Assembly (NCBI GenBank): GCA_002348925.1
Contig: DEBV01000004.1
Location: forward strand, 1 to 41,801
From: Alphaproteobacteria bacterium UBA2947
Lineage (GTDB): Bacteria > Pseudomonadota > Alphaproteobacteria > Rs-D84
Length of the DNA: 41,801 nucleotides
Direction of reading: 5' to 3'
Shown here in pieces: positions 16,186 to 24,990 of this stretch. Position 1 is the first letter of the stretch. Every line of letters starts with the position of its first letter. The notes under the pieces were generated by a model. That model searched no databases and was not told where the DNA came from. It saw nothing but the letters and a program-made list of their open reading frames with translations. Both the position numbers and the translations under genes were made by a program.

Positions 16186-17366
16186 TTATCTTTCTTGTCT
16201 TTATCTGCGCTTTCAGGGTTAATAATTATCTTTGCCATTTCTTTGGTTTTATTCGCAATAATTTTTGTTAATTGAAATACATTTTCTCCCATTTCTTTGG
16301 AAAGTTGATTTTCCTGTTTTATATTAAACACAGATAATATTTTTTCGGTCACTTTTGGAACTTGATCTGCAATATAATTTATAACATACACCAACACGAT
16401 TGCACCAGCAAAAGTTATCTGCATCGCGCTGGAATTTTCCAAATCAAAATCAAACAAAGATTCACTTGAATTGTGTATTGAATCCGCATCTACACCATTT
16501 GCATCTAAAAAGCCACGAATAATTAACATAATAACAGTGTATGTTAAAATTGTAGACACCACAGATACAATGGCGTTTATAAGTTTTTTTATTTGACCAC
16601 CACCAAGATTAGAACCTAAATTTTTCATCCAACCAGGTGCATCTGCTGCGCCCTTGAATATAAACAACACAAGCGATAACGGGAAAAAGAACGCAAACAT
16701 TGCCATTGCGAAAATAACATCCATAAAACAGAAAGAATATTTAATAAATAATTTTGCAAAATTATAAGTCAAAAATATTCCAATAAAACAAATAATGATA
16801 TGTTTTACAAGCGCACCAATACCAAGCAGTGCTTTAAGGTCAAACGCTGCGTCTATAATGCCAATACCGATTTTTATGTAAACTTGGAAGTTTGCAACAG
16901 AAGTTTCCAGTATTTGCATTATTGTGTCGCGTAATTCTGGATTAAAGAAACCGTTGTTGCCCAATTGAAGTGCGTTTTCGTATGCTGGTATCGCGTAATC
17001 TGCTGGCAACATCGCTTTTGAATATTGCAAAGTCATTACAGCCACTGGTTCAAAAGTAATTGTTGAAATAAATCGCGGGACTATTAAACCCATGCTTAAC
17101 AACGACAACGCAATCAAAGATTTTACCAACAATGGACGGATTGCTTTGTCAAACAAAGAATCTTTTGCGCCTGTTTTGATGTTCTGCCATACGATGTTTA
17201 ATATGTAAAATGCCAGCAATACACAGAATATAAGAACGCTGAAAATGCAAAGGCGTTGATATGCGGCGGCGGCAGTGTTCGAAATAATGGCGAACAGATT
17301 GTCAAACACAGGACATGTCCAACATTGAACACCAGAATCTATTAAAGAGTTTGCCAATTCTTGCAT
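16182..17366 (-). CDS. VirB6/TrbL-like polytopic membrane protein, paralogue 3
   Basis: 394 residues. Near the N-terminus is the Cys pair C15-W-T-C18 (GVQCWTCPVFDNLF), which is followed immediately by membrane helices. The segment FFNPELRDTIMQILE followed by about 20 residues and GIGIIDAAFD aligns with FSPKLRHQLACEV ... IGWTIMNMAF in the divergent paralogue at 18737, so the two are homologous. About seven hydrophobic segments follow, with a Gly/Lys-rich loop. The tail is long and charged (KDKKDK end). There is no signal peptide, so the N-terminus is probably periplasmic with the Cys pair near the membrane surface. Three nt separate it from the gene upstream, and its stop overlaps the next start as ATGA. 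The VirB6 assignment is inference from topology and motif sharing. Confidence 0.68.
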   Translation of the reverse strand: MQELANSLIDSGVQCWTCPVFDNLFAIISNTAAAAYQRLCIFSVLIFCVLLAFYILNIVWQNIKTGAKDSLFDKAIRPLLVKSLIALSLLSMGLIVPRFISTITFEPVAVMTLQYSKAMLPADYAIPAYENALQLGNNGFFNPELRDTIMQILETSVANFQVYIKIGIGIIDAAFDLKALLGIGALVKHIIICFIGIFLTYNFAKLFIKYSFCFMDVIFAMAMFAFFFPLSLVLFIFKGAADAPGWMKNLGSNLGGGQIKKLINAIVSVVSTILTYTVIMLIIRGFLDANGVDADSIHNSSESLFDFDLENSSAMQITFAGAIVLVYVINYIADQVPKVTEKILSVFNIKQENQLSKEMGENVFQLTKIIANKTKEMAKIIINPESADKDKKDK

Positions 17367-17369
17367 TTT

Positions 17370-18668
17370 TTATTTCTTTAGTTTTCCTGCAGTTTCCAAA
17401 ATCTTTTTTATTGCCCCAGGTGTCGCTTTCGCTTTGCCCCACATAACTTTTGCATCACCTGTTACTTTGTTATATAACCAGTGGTCTTTGGTTGTATACA
17501 TATCTAATCTTTGACGGGTCATGTCGAAAATGTTGTGCATTAAAAAGAAAGTTAGCAATGCAGATATCCACAATATAGAATGTTGGCCAAAATTCATAGC
17601 GCTGTTTGTGATAGATGGCACATTAGAAGTTGAAACACCGCCAGCCGCAACAACAAATACTGACGAAGACCAATTAAACAGTGCGCGAACCAGTGCAATA
17701 TTTACACACAATATAAACGCACATGCAATCATCGTGATAATAAGATTTTTCAACGCATCTATTATTTGTGAAAACACAGGCAATATATCAAACCATTTGT
17801 CTGATTTTTTTGCGACCCACGCCAACACATTAAACGGATACATTATAAGCGATAAACAAAAATCAAATATGGCCTGAATTATCAAAAGTGCCATAAACAC
17901 ATTGGCTGATATAAACGCGAACAGCAACAATATCCCGCTGACTATGTTTAATAAATCTTCGCCACCATGTGGTATCATTGTCATTAAACCGCGCAATCCA
18001 GTTTTAAGAAAATCAAAACCGTATTTTATAACTTTGTTGTTTTCTTGCGAGATTATATAGACAGGTTTTACCAAGAAATCACAACTGCGTTTTGAAATCC
18101 ATCCAGATTCTTCAATGGAAGCAGGACACGCAGGTGCGTCGCTTGCATCGATTGTCGATTTGTTAATATTTACCAAAATTTGTTCTGTATAAATAGACCC
18201 GAATTCCAAAAATGGGTTAACCAGCCATTCTGTCACATATACAGGTTTTATTTGCAACAACAATACCCCCGCGACAATCGCACGAATACATGGTTTCAAA
18301 ACATTTTCTGATATTTTCCAAGGGTCCGCTTTGCCATCAACCATTTCGCCACCGTCTGAAAATCCAAGAAACGACAGCCAATCTTTTGGAAAGTGCATCT
18401 TAATCAAATACAAGCAAATATAAAAAGCCAGAAACGCATAGATGAACAAATATACGATTCCGTCGCCTTTGCCCACAAAAAAGTTATACAAAGATGTTGC
18501 GATATTCATCATTGTTTCCAAGACCAGTGGAACAAATGGTGCCAAATTATATGCGTCTAATATGTTTGCATGTGCAGGCAATACAAAAAAAGCACACAGC
18601 ACAAACGCACTGAACAATATTCTGGTGCACGATAACAAGCGTGATAACAGGGCTTTTTTTATATACAT
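17370..18668 (-). CDS. VirB6/TrbL-like polytopic membrane protein, paralogue 2
   Basis: 432 residues, first gene of the minus-strand operon. A signal peptide (ending PAHA-N) is followed by about eight hydrophobic segments. A large periplasmic loop contains DAPACPASIEE and KRSCDFLV, a possible disulfide. The middle has the VirB6-like FDFCLSLIMYPFNVLAWVAKK, and the C-terminal tail DAKVMWGKAKATPGAIKK shares the MW-x-x-x-K pattern with the divergent paralogue (DIMWENMKKW) and VWGNVK of paralogue 5. It lacks the N-terminal Cys pair. AGAGAG just upstream of the ATG is the ribosome-binding site. An extended -10 on the minus strand (TGATATAAT, complement of 18696-18704) lies about 30 nt upstream. Confidence 0.65.
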   Translation of the reverse strand: MYIKKALLSRLLSCTRILFSAFVLCAFFVLPAHANILDAYNLAPFVPLVLETMMNIATSLYNFFVGKGDGIVYLFIYAFLAFYICLYLIKMHFPKDWLSFLGFSDGGEMVDGKADPWKISENVLKPCIRAIVAGVLLLQIKPVYVTEWLVNPFLEFGSIYTEQILVNINKSTIDASDAPACPASIEESGWISKRSCDFLVKPVYIISQENNKVIKYGFDFLKTGLRGLMTMIPHGGEDLLNIVSGILLLFAFISANVFMALLIIQAIFDFCLSLIMYPFNVLAWVAKKSDKWFDILPVFSQIIDALKNLIITMIACAFILCVNIALVRALFNWSSSVFVVAAGGVSTSNVPSITNSAMNFGQHSILWISALLTFFLMHNIFDMTRQRLDMYTTKDHWLYNKVTGDAKVMWGKAKATPGAIKKILETAGKLKK

Positions 18669-18695
18669 TCTCTCTTTTTATTTCTTATTTACTGA

Positions 18696-18729
18696 ATTAT
18701 ATCACATTTAGAATAATTTATGGTATAAT
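18696..18729. promoter_or_regulatory. divergent extended -10 elements between VirB6-like units
   Basis: On the minus strand TGATATAAT (-10 at 18696-18701) serves the four-gene operon. On the plus strand TGGTATAAT (-10 at 18724-18729) lies only 7 nt before the ATG at 18737. Neither has a convincing -35. Confidence 0.5.
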
Positions 18730-18736
18730 TAAAATT

Positions 18737-20029
18737 ATGAAAGCGTTAAAAAATTTTTGGTTGTGGTTTGTTGCACTGTTGCCATTTTCAGCATGGGGTG
18801 TCGCGCCATTTGTATTGGGGGGCGCAGCGGTAGGCGTTGGTATCATCGGGGTTTCAATATGGCGAACCGCTGCACCTGTCGATATGGCAAGCGCGCTTGA
18901 TTTCTTTACTTCGTGTTGGACATGTCAGATTTTTTCAGATGTTATGATTTCTATGTCTAATTTATTGCCAAAGGTTTATGCGGCACTGGGTCAGGTTATA
19001 ATACCAATGTCTGCGACTTTGTTGGCGATATTTATTGCGTGGAATTTATTGTCAAATGCGCTGAATAACAAGATGGAAAGTGGTTCTAAAATTATGGGGA
19101 ATTTTGGAACACATATTTTCAGATTAAGTGTTTTAGTTATATTGTTGGCATTGCCGTTGCCGCGGTTGATAACAAATGTGTTTATTGAACCTGCGCTGGT
19201 TGTTGGTACATCTTTTGATTATGTTGTTTCGGATAATAATAAATTTTCTGAATGTATGGTTGCAACAGCCATCGCAGATCCTGTATCTGTTTCTGCGGAT
19301 GCATCTGCATATGGGGCGTTTTCGCCAAAATTGCGACACCAACTTGCATGCGAAGTCGCAAATGTTCACCAGATAACAGGTCTTGGTATGAGTATTGGTT
19401 GGACAATAATGAATATGGCTTTTAATGCAGACTATATGCATAAAATATTGGCGAATATCCCAATCTTTCCAAATATACCGATTTTCTTTGTGGGACTTTT
19501 GATATTGGCGTTATATTTTTATGCGCTTTTGCCGATACCATTATATTTCTTGGAAGTGTTTGTAAAATTGGCTCTGGATTTAGTGATGTTACCACTGATG
19601 TTGATGTCTTGGATGTTTGATGATGAAAACTTTGCGATTTTCCCAAAAGGTGGCAAAACGATTCGCCAAATGATAGATGATGTAATCAAAGCTGTGGTTG
19701 GAATTGCACTGACAGTGGTATTTCTAGCATTTTCGATAATGTTTCTTAATGCAGCGTTTGGCAGTATCGAAGGTGTTAATATTTTGCAACAAGCAATTGT
19801 GAATAACGATTCGAAAATACTGATGGACGGCTTGCTTTTCCACAATGGCAGCATTATCACAGTGGTCTTGATGGGTATCTTTTTGGCGATGTTTATGACG
19901 ATGATACCGCAACTGACAAATATGTTGTTCAAGATACAAATATCAGATAAATACTATCAGACAGCAAAAAAAGACTTGGATATAATGTGGGAAAACATGA
20001 AAAAATGGGCGTCCGCAATAAAAAAATAA
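18737..20029 (+). CDS. VirB6/TrbL-like polytopic membrane protein, paralogue 1
   Basis: 430 residues. The start at 18737 was chosen because an upstream in-frame ATG would place the promoter -10 inside the gene, and because MKALKNFWLWFVALL begins a clean signal-like segment. A Cys pair C60-W-T-C63 (FFTSCWTCQIF) matches paralogue 3. Then come several membrane helices, a Cys-bearing periplasmic loop (SECMVATAI ... QLACEVANV), about five more helices, and the cytoplasmic tail DLDIMWENMKKWASAIKK. It is transcribed away from the four-gene operon. With transcription starting near 18736 the mRNA would be leaderless. The homology to paralogue 3 is clear; the name VirB6 is inferred from topology. Confidence 0.68.
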   Translation: MKALKNFWLWFVALLPFSAWGVAPFVLGGAAVGVGIIGVSIWRTAAPVDMASALDFFTSCWTCQIFSDVMISMSNLLPKVYAALGQVIIPMSATLLAIFIAWNLLSNALNNKMESGSKIMGNFGTHIFRLSVLVILLALPLPRLITNVFIEPALVVGTSFDYVVSDNNKFSECMVATAIADPVSVSADASAYGAFSPKLRHQLACEVANVHQITGLGMSIGWTIMNMAFNADYMHKILANIPIFPNIPIFFVGLLILALYFYALLPIPLYFLEVFVKLALDLVMLPLMLMSWMFDDENFAIFPKGGKTIRQMIDDVIKAVVGIALTVVFLAFSIMFLNAAFGSIEGVNILQQAIVNNDSKILMDGLLFHNGSIITVVLMGIFLAMFMTMIPQLTNMLFKIQISDKYYQTAKKDLDIMWENMKKWASAIKK

Positions 20030-20080
20030 AAAATCAAGTGGTTTATTTAACAAAGTGCTCTTTTTTATCGCGTCCGAATC

Positions 20081-20089
20081 TGATATAAT
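20081..20089 (+). promoter_or_regulatory. extended -10 element, near-leaderless gene
   Basis: TGATATAAT (20081-20089). The predicted start of transcription is about 20096, one or two bases before the ATG at 20098. A T-run at 20061-20066 occupies the -35 position. Confidence 0.5.
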
Positions 20090-20097
20090 TCATCGTG

Positions 20098-20607
20098 ATG
20101 AGTAAAATTCCGATTCTTTACTGGCCACACGAAACGAAAGGTAATAACGATTACCAACTTTCGCGCAAGGTTATAAACAGTCTGACTGGCCTTATGCCAG
20201 AGGTTGTTTTGGACGATTTGGATATAAGTGGAATTTTTGCAGACAAGAAAGACGCGGTTATTTATTATCCTGTGTTTTGCGAATCAACAGGCTGGTGGGG
20301 CGAATTATTGGGTGGCGATGGCGTCATCGTTGAAAAGATAATTGTTTCTCCAGAATGTCAGTTAATGGTTATTATGCCATCCGAAGTCGCAAATCTTCGT
20401 GGGAAAAATCAGTTATTGGCCGCAGAAATCAGACCTTCTAGCGGCTTTTTCAAGAAAATGAATTCGTCTATTGCTACTGTTTCTGATATGTTGGCAACGG
20501 ACGCAGGAACCATTTTGGCTTTGTTTTCTGGGAAAAACCAGAATCAGTTTATAAATGTTATTGAAAGCACTGGCAATTCATATTTGGGCTGTATCGGTCA
20601 ATATTAA
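20098..20607 (+). CDS. conserved-looking soluble protein, unknown function
   Basis: 169 residues beginning MSKIPILYWPHETKGNNDYQ. There is no signal peptide and no clear membrane segment, and the composition is that of a folded cytoplasmic protein with a mix of hydrophobic strands (AVIYYPVF, QLMVIMP) and helices. No family was recognised. An in-frame GTG at 20095 would add one residue. The ATG is preferred because the -10 element at 20084-20089 puts the transcript start next to it. No Shine-Dalgarno is present, which fits a leaderless mRNA. It follows the divergent VirB6-like gene after 68 nt and precedes rpmE, which has its own promoter. Confidence 0.7.
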   Translation: MSKIPILYWPHETKGNNDYQLSRKVINSLTGLMPEVVLDDLDISGIFADKKDAVIYYPVFCESTGWWGELLGGDGVIVEKIIVSPECQLMVIMPSEVANLRGKNQLLAAEIRPSSGFFKKMNSSIATVSDMLATDAGTILALFSGKNQNQFINVIESTGNSYLGCIGQY

Positions 20608-20629
20608 ATCTAAAAACAACAAGTTTATC

Positions 20630-20657
20630 TTGATTTTAATAAAAAAGCAGTTATAAT
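20630..20657 (+). promoter_or_regulatory. rpmE promoter
   Basis: TTGATT (20630-20635), 16-nt spacer, TATAAT (20652-20657), giving a leader of about 35 nt with AAAGGA before rpmE. Confidence 0.65.
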
Positions 20658-20698
20658 TTTCGGGCTATTATATGTAACCTAAAACAAAGGACAATACG

Positions 20699-20911
20699 AT
20701 GAAAAAAGGAATTCATCCAGAATATCACGAAATTAACGTGACTACAACCGACGGAAAAACAGTAAAAATGTATTCTTCTGTTAAAAAAGATTTGGTTTTA
20801 TCAACAGACAATTTGAATCATCCTGCATGGACTGGCCAACGCAGCAACGAAGGCGTGAAGGGCAAACGTGCCGCTGAATTCAAAAGCAAATTTGCTGGAT
20901 TTAATTTCTAA
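20699..20911 (+). CDS. rpmE: 50S ribosomal protein L31
   Basis: 70 residues. MKKGIHPEYHEINV at the start and LNHPAWTGQ in the middle are the L31 signatures, the latter typical of alphaproteobacteria. The CxxC zinc ligands are absent, so it is the zinc-independent form. L31 bridges the two ribosomal subunits near the central protuberance. It has its own promoter and is followed after 27 nt by the IMPase-fold gene, probably in the same transcript since no terminator lies between. Confidence 0.96.
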   Translation: MKKGIHPEYHEINVTTTDGKTVKMYSSVKKDLVLSTDNLNHPAWTGQRSNEGVKGKRAAEFKSKFAGFNF

Positions 20912-20938
20912 TAATCTTTTAAACCAAAAGGCGCCATT

Positions 20939-21649
20939 ATGGATTTGCTGATTAAAGGTTCAACAGAATTAAACAAAATGTTTGCGGCATTGCAGAACAC
21001 TGCAATGGGTCTGCGCCACGATTTTGGGGAAGTTGAAAACTTGCAGCAATCGCTTAAAAGCGCACGTGATTTTGTCGCAAAAGCGTCCGCACGAATCGAA
21101 GAAAGTATTCTTAACGATTTGCAGTTGGTTCGTCCATCGGCTGGTTTGTTAACACCAGATGTTTCCAAGAACGGCGATGGTCGCGATGAATTTGTGTTGG
21201 CTTTGTCTGGGGCGGCAAATTTTGTTCGTGGAAACGCACATTTTGCAATTTCATTGGCATTACGTTCAAATGGCGAAACAAAAATCGCACTGATTTATTC
21301 CCCAATAGATGAAAGATTGTATTATGGCGAAGCAGGCAAGGGTGCATACGTGTTTTCTGCGTACCATTCTGAAAAGATTCGCGTTTCTAATTTGGTTGAA
21401 CCAGCAGATTTAACAATCGGATATAACACAAACGGCATTCGTCCAATAATCGCAGGCAATGCCCGTGAAACAGGTTGCCCAGCACTTGATTTAGCATGGG
21501 TTGCGGCGGGTAAACTTGATGCGTTTGTGTCTGATCCAATCGATTATGCTGAAATTGCCGCGGGCGAATTACTGATTAACGAGGCTGGCGGAAAGTTTTC
21601 AATGGACACAGGCGACATAATCGCCACCAATGGCAAGGTTGAATTATAA
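20939..21649 (+). CDS. inositol-monophosphatase-fold protein, probable pseudoenzyme
   Basis: 236 residues. The overall pattern is that of the IMPase/SuhB family: AANFVRGNAHFAISLAL, a strand-turn region with YYGEAGKGAYV, and a C-terminal AEIAAGELLINEAGGKF. The metal-binding residues are lost. The GEE motif is LTPD at 71-74, the WxIDPxDGTxNF motif reads FVLALSGAANF at 85-95, so both aspartates are gone, and the Asp of the WDxAAG motif is Glu205. Two-metal phosphatase activity is therefore unlikely. In E. coli, SuhB also works non-enzymatically in rRNA antitermination with NusA/NusG, so a binding role is one possibility. AAGG precedes the ATG. It is probably co-transcribed with rpmE and ends at a terminator. 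Confidence 0.8.
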   Translation: MDLLIKGSTELNKMFAALQNTAMGLRHDFGEVENLQQSLKSARDFVAKASARIEESILNDLQLVRPSAGLLTPDVSKNGDGRDEFVLALSGAANFVRGNAHFAISLALRSNGETKIALIYSPIDERLYYGEAGKGAYVFSAYHSEKIRVSNLVEPADLTIGYNTNGIRPIIAGNARETGCPALDLAWVAAGKLDAFVSDPIDYAEIAAGELLINEAGGKFSMDTGDIIATNGKVEL

Positions 21650-21659
21650 GATTTCAGAA

Positions 21660-21680
21660 GCTGGCGTTGCCAGTTTTTTT
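21660..21680 (+). terminator. intrinsic terminator
   Basis: Stem CTGGC / GCCAG with a 3-nt loop and a run of seven T after the IMPase-fold gene. Confidence 0.8.
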
Positions 21681-21691
21681 AATTCATTAAC

Positions 21692-21720
21692 TTGCACATT
21701 ACAAATATTTGATATAAAAT
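21692..21720 (+). promoter_or_regulatory. promoter of the PBP1A gene
   Basis: TTGCAC (21692-21697), 17-nt spacer, TAAAAT (21715-21720). Transcription should begin near 21727, next to the ATG at 21728, so the mRNA would be leaderless. There is no Shine-Dalgarno. Confidence 0.6.
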
Positions 21721-21727
21721 AATTTCT

Positions 21728-23776
21728 ATGAAATTTAAAAAATATTTGCGGATTTTTCTTAATGTTATTTTCTGGTGTATTGTCGCTGGTATTGCGGGTT
21801 TGGCGGCATTGGTGTTGATTTATGGGCACGATTTACCTGATTATAAAAACTTGGCAACCTATACCCCACCAGTTGCAACACGTTTGTATGCTTCGGACGG
21901 TTCGCTGCTTATCGAATATGCCGAAGAAAGACGTGTTTTTATCGACTTTGACGATATGCCGCCGCAACTTGTTAACGCGTTTATCGCCGCAGAAGATCAA
22001 AATTTTTGGACGCACCCAGGGATAGATGTTCAGGGAATTACACGTGCCGCACTTAATAACGGTATGCGTGTTCTGGGATTTGATACTAAATTTACTGGTG
22101 CTTCGACCATCACGCAACAGGTTGCAAAGAATTTCTTTTTAACTTCTGACAGAACCATTTCGCGCAAGGTCAAAGAAGCAATCCTTGCGTTGCGTCTGGA
22201 ACGCAGTTTTTCCAAGAAACACATAATGACACTGTATTTAAATGAAATATTCCTTGGTGCGCGCGCATATGGGGTTGGATCCGCGGCATTGATGTATTTT
22301 AATAAGCCAGTCAAAGATTTATCTTTGGCAGAATGTGCTTTCCTTGCGTCCTTGCCAAAGGCGCCAAATGACCGCGATCGTGCGATTGAACGTCGTAATT
22401 ATGTTTTAAAACGTATGGTTGATGATGGCTATATAACAAAAGAAATGGCAGATGAAGCCATGGCAGAACCACTGAATATAAATTCTGGCTTTACCGCGCA
22501 AATGGAAATGGATTTTCAATATTTTGCAGAAGATGTTCGTCGTAAATTGCTGGAAAATATTGGACGTGATACTTTGTATAATCAGGGGCTTTACATAAAA
22601 ACAACAATTAACCCAGAATTGCAAAGGGCTGCTGCTGCTGCGCTGAACAAAGAATTGGATGCGTTTAATGCGAACAAGTCTGCAAAAGAGCCAAAATTAC
22701 AGGGTGCAATTATAGCAATGAATCCACACACTGGACGCATTTTAGCAATGACAGGTGGTCGTTCTTTTAAAGAGAGTTCTTTTAATCGTGCAACACAGGC
22801 ATATCGCCAGATTGGTTCAACAATAAAACCTTTCGTTTATTTGTCTGCACTGGAAAAAGGATACAGTCCAGAAAGTTTGATTTTGGACGCACCTATTGTT
22901 GGGTGGCGTGAAAATAACAAAGAGTGGCGCCCTGAAAATTACGACAGAAAATTTATGGGGAATATTCCACTGCGTTTTGCGCTGGAAACTTCACGTAATG
23001 TGCCAGCGGTTCGTATGGTTGAACAAATTGGCGTGCGTGATGCGATTGACACAGCACAAAGGTTCGGTGTTTATCCAAAAGATTTAAAACAAATGAACGA
23101 ATCGTTGGCGCTGGGCAGTGGTGAAACGACTTTGCAAAAACTGGTGTTGGGATATTCTGCATTTATAAACGGTGGACGCGCGATTCAACCAAAGATGGTT
23201 GACTATATCGAAGACAGATATGGGAATTTACTTAGCGGACAAAAACATAAACAAATCGAATGGGATGAAACACTTTTGCCGCCTGTGGACGAAGAAAAAT
23301 CAGAACCACTTTCTGATCCGCAGAGTTTATATCAACTGGTTTCTATTCTGCAGGGTGTTGTTGAACGCGGGACAGGTAAACAAGCACAAGTTGCGGGACA
23401 CACGATTGCTGGAAAAACAGGCACAACAAATAATGTCAAAGATGTTTGGTTTGTCGGCTTTTCAAAGAACCTGATTGCAGGTGTGTATTTGGGATATGAT
23501 ACACCAAAATCACTGGGCAAGGGTGCGGGTTCGCACATGGCAGCACGTGTGTTTGCAGACTTTATGCGTGTTGCATTACAAGATGAAAGCAATCAGCCGT
23601 TTTCTGTGCCAGACGGCCTTACGATTGTTCGTGTAAATCGTGGCAATGGTGTTGCGGCATCACAGGACCCAAATGGCATCATAGTTAACGAATTTTTCAA
23701 GGAAGGACAAGCTCCAAATAAACCACAAAATGTCGAAACCAAAGTCGAACAGGCGGTGGTTGGTGGTATATTCTAA
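21728..23776 (+). CDS. mrcA: bifunctional penicillin-binding protein 1A
   Basis: 682 residues. One N-terminal membrane anchor (about 10-32) precedes a family 51 glycosyltransferase domain with EDQNFWTHPG (catalytic Glu), GASTITQQVAKN and RKVKEAILALRLE, then a transpeptidase domain with the nucleophile in GSTIKPF near residue 364, SRN near 424 and KTGT near 562. It polymerises lipid II into glycan strands and cross-links them in the periplasm. At 682 residues it is shorter than the E. coli enzyme (about 850), mainly because the inserted OB-type domain seems reduced or absent. It lies just upstream of mraY-ftsW-murG, so the lipid II makers and a user are together. The mraY spacing of 71 nt suggests a separate promoter there. 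Confidence 0.95.
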   Translation: MKFKKYLRIFLNVIFWCIVAGIAGLAALVLIYGHDLPDYKNLATYTPPVATRLYASDGSLLIEYAEERRVFIDFDDMPPQLVNAFIAAEDQNFWTHPGIDVQGITRAALNNGMRVLGFDTKFTGASTITQQVAKNFFLTSDRTISRKVKEAILALRLERSFSKKHIMTLYLNEIFLGARAYGVGSAALMYFNKPVKDLSLAECAFLASLPKAPNDRDRAIERRNYVLKRMVDDGYITKEMADEAMAEPLNINSGFTAQMEMDFQYFAEDVRRKLLENIGRDTLYNQGLYIKTTINPELQRAAAAALNKELDAFNANKSAKEPKLQGAIIAMNPHTGRILAMTGGRSFKESSFNRATQAYRQIGSTIKPFVYLSALEKGYSPESLILDAPIVGWRENNKEWRPENYDRKFMGNIPLRFALETSRNVPAVRMVEQIGVRDAIDTAQRFGVYPKDLKQMNESLALGSGETTLQKLVLGYSAFINGGRAIQPKMVDYIEDRYGNLLSGQKHKQIEWDETLLPPVDEEKSEPLSDPQSLYQLVSILQGVVERGTGKQAQVAGHTIAGKTGTTNNVKDVWFVGFSKNLIAGVYLGYDTPKSLGKGAGSHMAARVFADFMRVALQDESNQPFSVPDGLTIVRVNRGNGVAASQDPNGIIVNEFFKEGQAPNKPQNVETKVEQAVVGGIF

Positions 23777-23847
23777 AATATATATATTTCTTCTTTATGT
23801 TTGGGAATTTTTTATGATAAAATGGTCAGTATAAAAAGGAGAATTTT

Positions 23848-24981
23848 ATGCTGACTGATTTTTTAATAAGCCGTGGTTACCAATTTTTTGCAAGTGGTTG
23901 GACGCAATTTGCCGCTGCGTTCGGTATGGCGTTTTTGATAATGATTGTTTTTGGTCGTGGCTTTATACGATTGATGCATAAAATCCAAGGCAAAGGTCAA
24001 CCAATCAGTGAAAATGTCCCTGAAGAACATAAAAAGAAAGCAGGTACACCATCTATGGGCGGTGTGTTGATTTTAATTGCTGTGTTTGTGGCATCGCTGT
24101 TATTTATGCCAATGCATAATATAACAGGCTGGATTGCTTTGTCTTCTTTGTTAATGTTCGGGGCAATTGGTTTTGCAGATGATTACAAGAAAATAACCAG
24201 CCAATCAAAGAAAGCGTCAAATGGTTTATCGCCAGCAATGCGTTTGGGCTTGGAAGCAATCTGTGTTGCTGTTTTGGCGTATTTTATAAATAAAACAATG
24301 CCAGGATATGTTCCAAATTTATCCATTGTTTTGGGTTCTACTATGGAATTACCTTTGGATTCATGGCAGATTGGTTATTTGTGTGGAATTCCACTAACAT
24401 TTGGTTTTTTGTATTATGTATTTGCATATTTTGTGATATGTGGTTCTGCAAATGCTACAAATATCACAGACGGTTTAGATGGTATGTTGTCTAAACTTTA
24501 TATGCCAGTGTTAATTGTTTTGGTCGTCGCACTTTATGGTGCAACCAGAACAGGTTTTATGGACGCTGTTATATTCTTGCCACAAACCAGTGCACTGTAT
24601 GCAGTACTGGGTGCGGTGTTCGGCGGTGTTCTTGGGTTCTTGTGGTTTAATGCAAAACCAGCCAGTATATTTATGGGCGACGTGGGTTCGCTCGCACTGG
24701 GTGGTTTTATGGGAACAGTTGCAATGTTGCTGAAATCAGAAATTATAATGGGTGTTGCCGCTGGGATGATGGTTTTGATTTTATTGTCTTCGTTTATACA
24801 AACAATGGTGTTTAAAATAACACGTAAAATAACTGGTACGGGCAGACGTGTATTCTTGCGTGCGCCAATTCATCATCATTTTGAAGAACTGGGGTGGCCA
24901 GAAACCAAAATAGTGGACAGATTCTTCATAATTTCAATTCTGTTTTCGGGATTGGCATTGGTATTGTTAAAGTTTGCATAG
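23848..24981 (+). CDS. mraY: phospho-N-acetylmuramoyl-pentapeptide transferase
   Basis: 377 residues, about ten membrane segments. MraY moves phospho-MurNAc-pentapeptide from UDP to undecaprenyl phosphate, making lipid I at the inner membrane. Motifs seen are the early PSMGG, GFADDYKK (the paired aspartates), NATNITDGLDGM (catalytic region) and RAPIHHHFE on the cytoplasmic side. AAAAAGGAG before the ATG is a good ribosome-binding site. It starts a three-gene block with ftsW and murG. The murD gene usually found next is missing here. Confidence 0.97.
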   Translation: MLTDFLISRGYQFFASGWTQFAAAFGMAFLIMIVFGRGFIRLMHKIQGKGQPISENVPEEHKKKAGTPSMGGVLILIAVFVASLLFMPMHNITGWIALSSLLMFGAIGFADDYKKITSQSKKASNGLSPAMRLGLEAICVAVLAYFINKTMPGYVPNLSIVLGSTMELPLDSWQIGYLCGIPLTFGFLYYVFAYFVICGSANATNITDGLDGMLSKLYMPVLIVLVVALYGATRTGFMDAVIFLPQTSALYAVLGAVFGGVLGFLWFNAKPASIFMGDVGSLALGGFMGTVAMLLKSEIIMGVAAGMMVLILLSSFIQTMVFKITRKITGTGRRVFLRAPIHHHFEELGWPETKIVDRFFIISILFSGLALVLLKFA

Positions 24982-24990
24982 GGTATAAAA

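Noticed and set aside
18641..18736. Upstream extension of the divergent VirB6-like protein to 18641
   Set aside because: It would run through both divergent -10 elements and into the start of the opposite gene.
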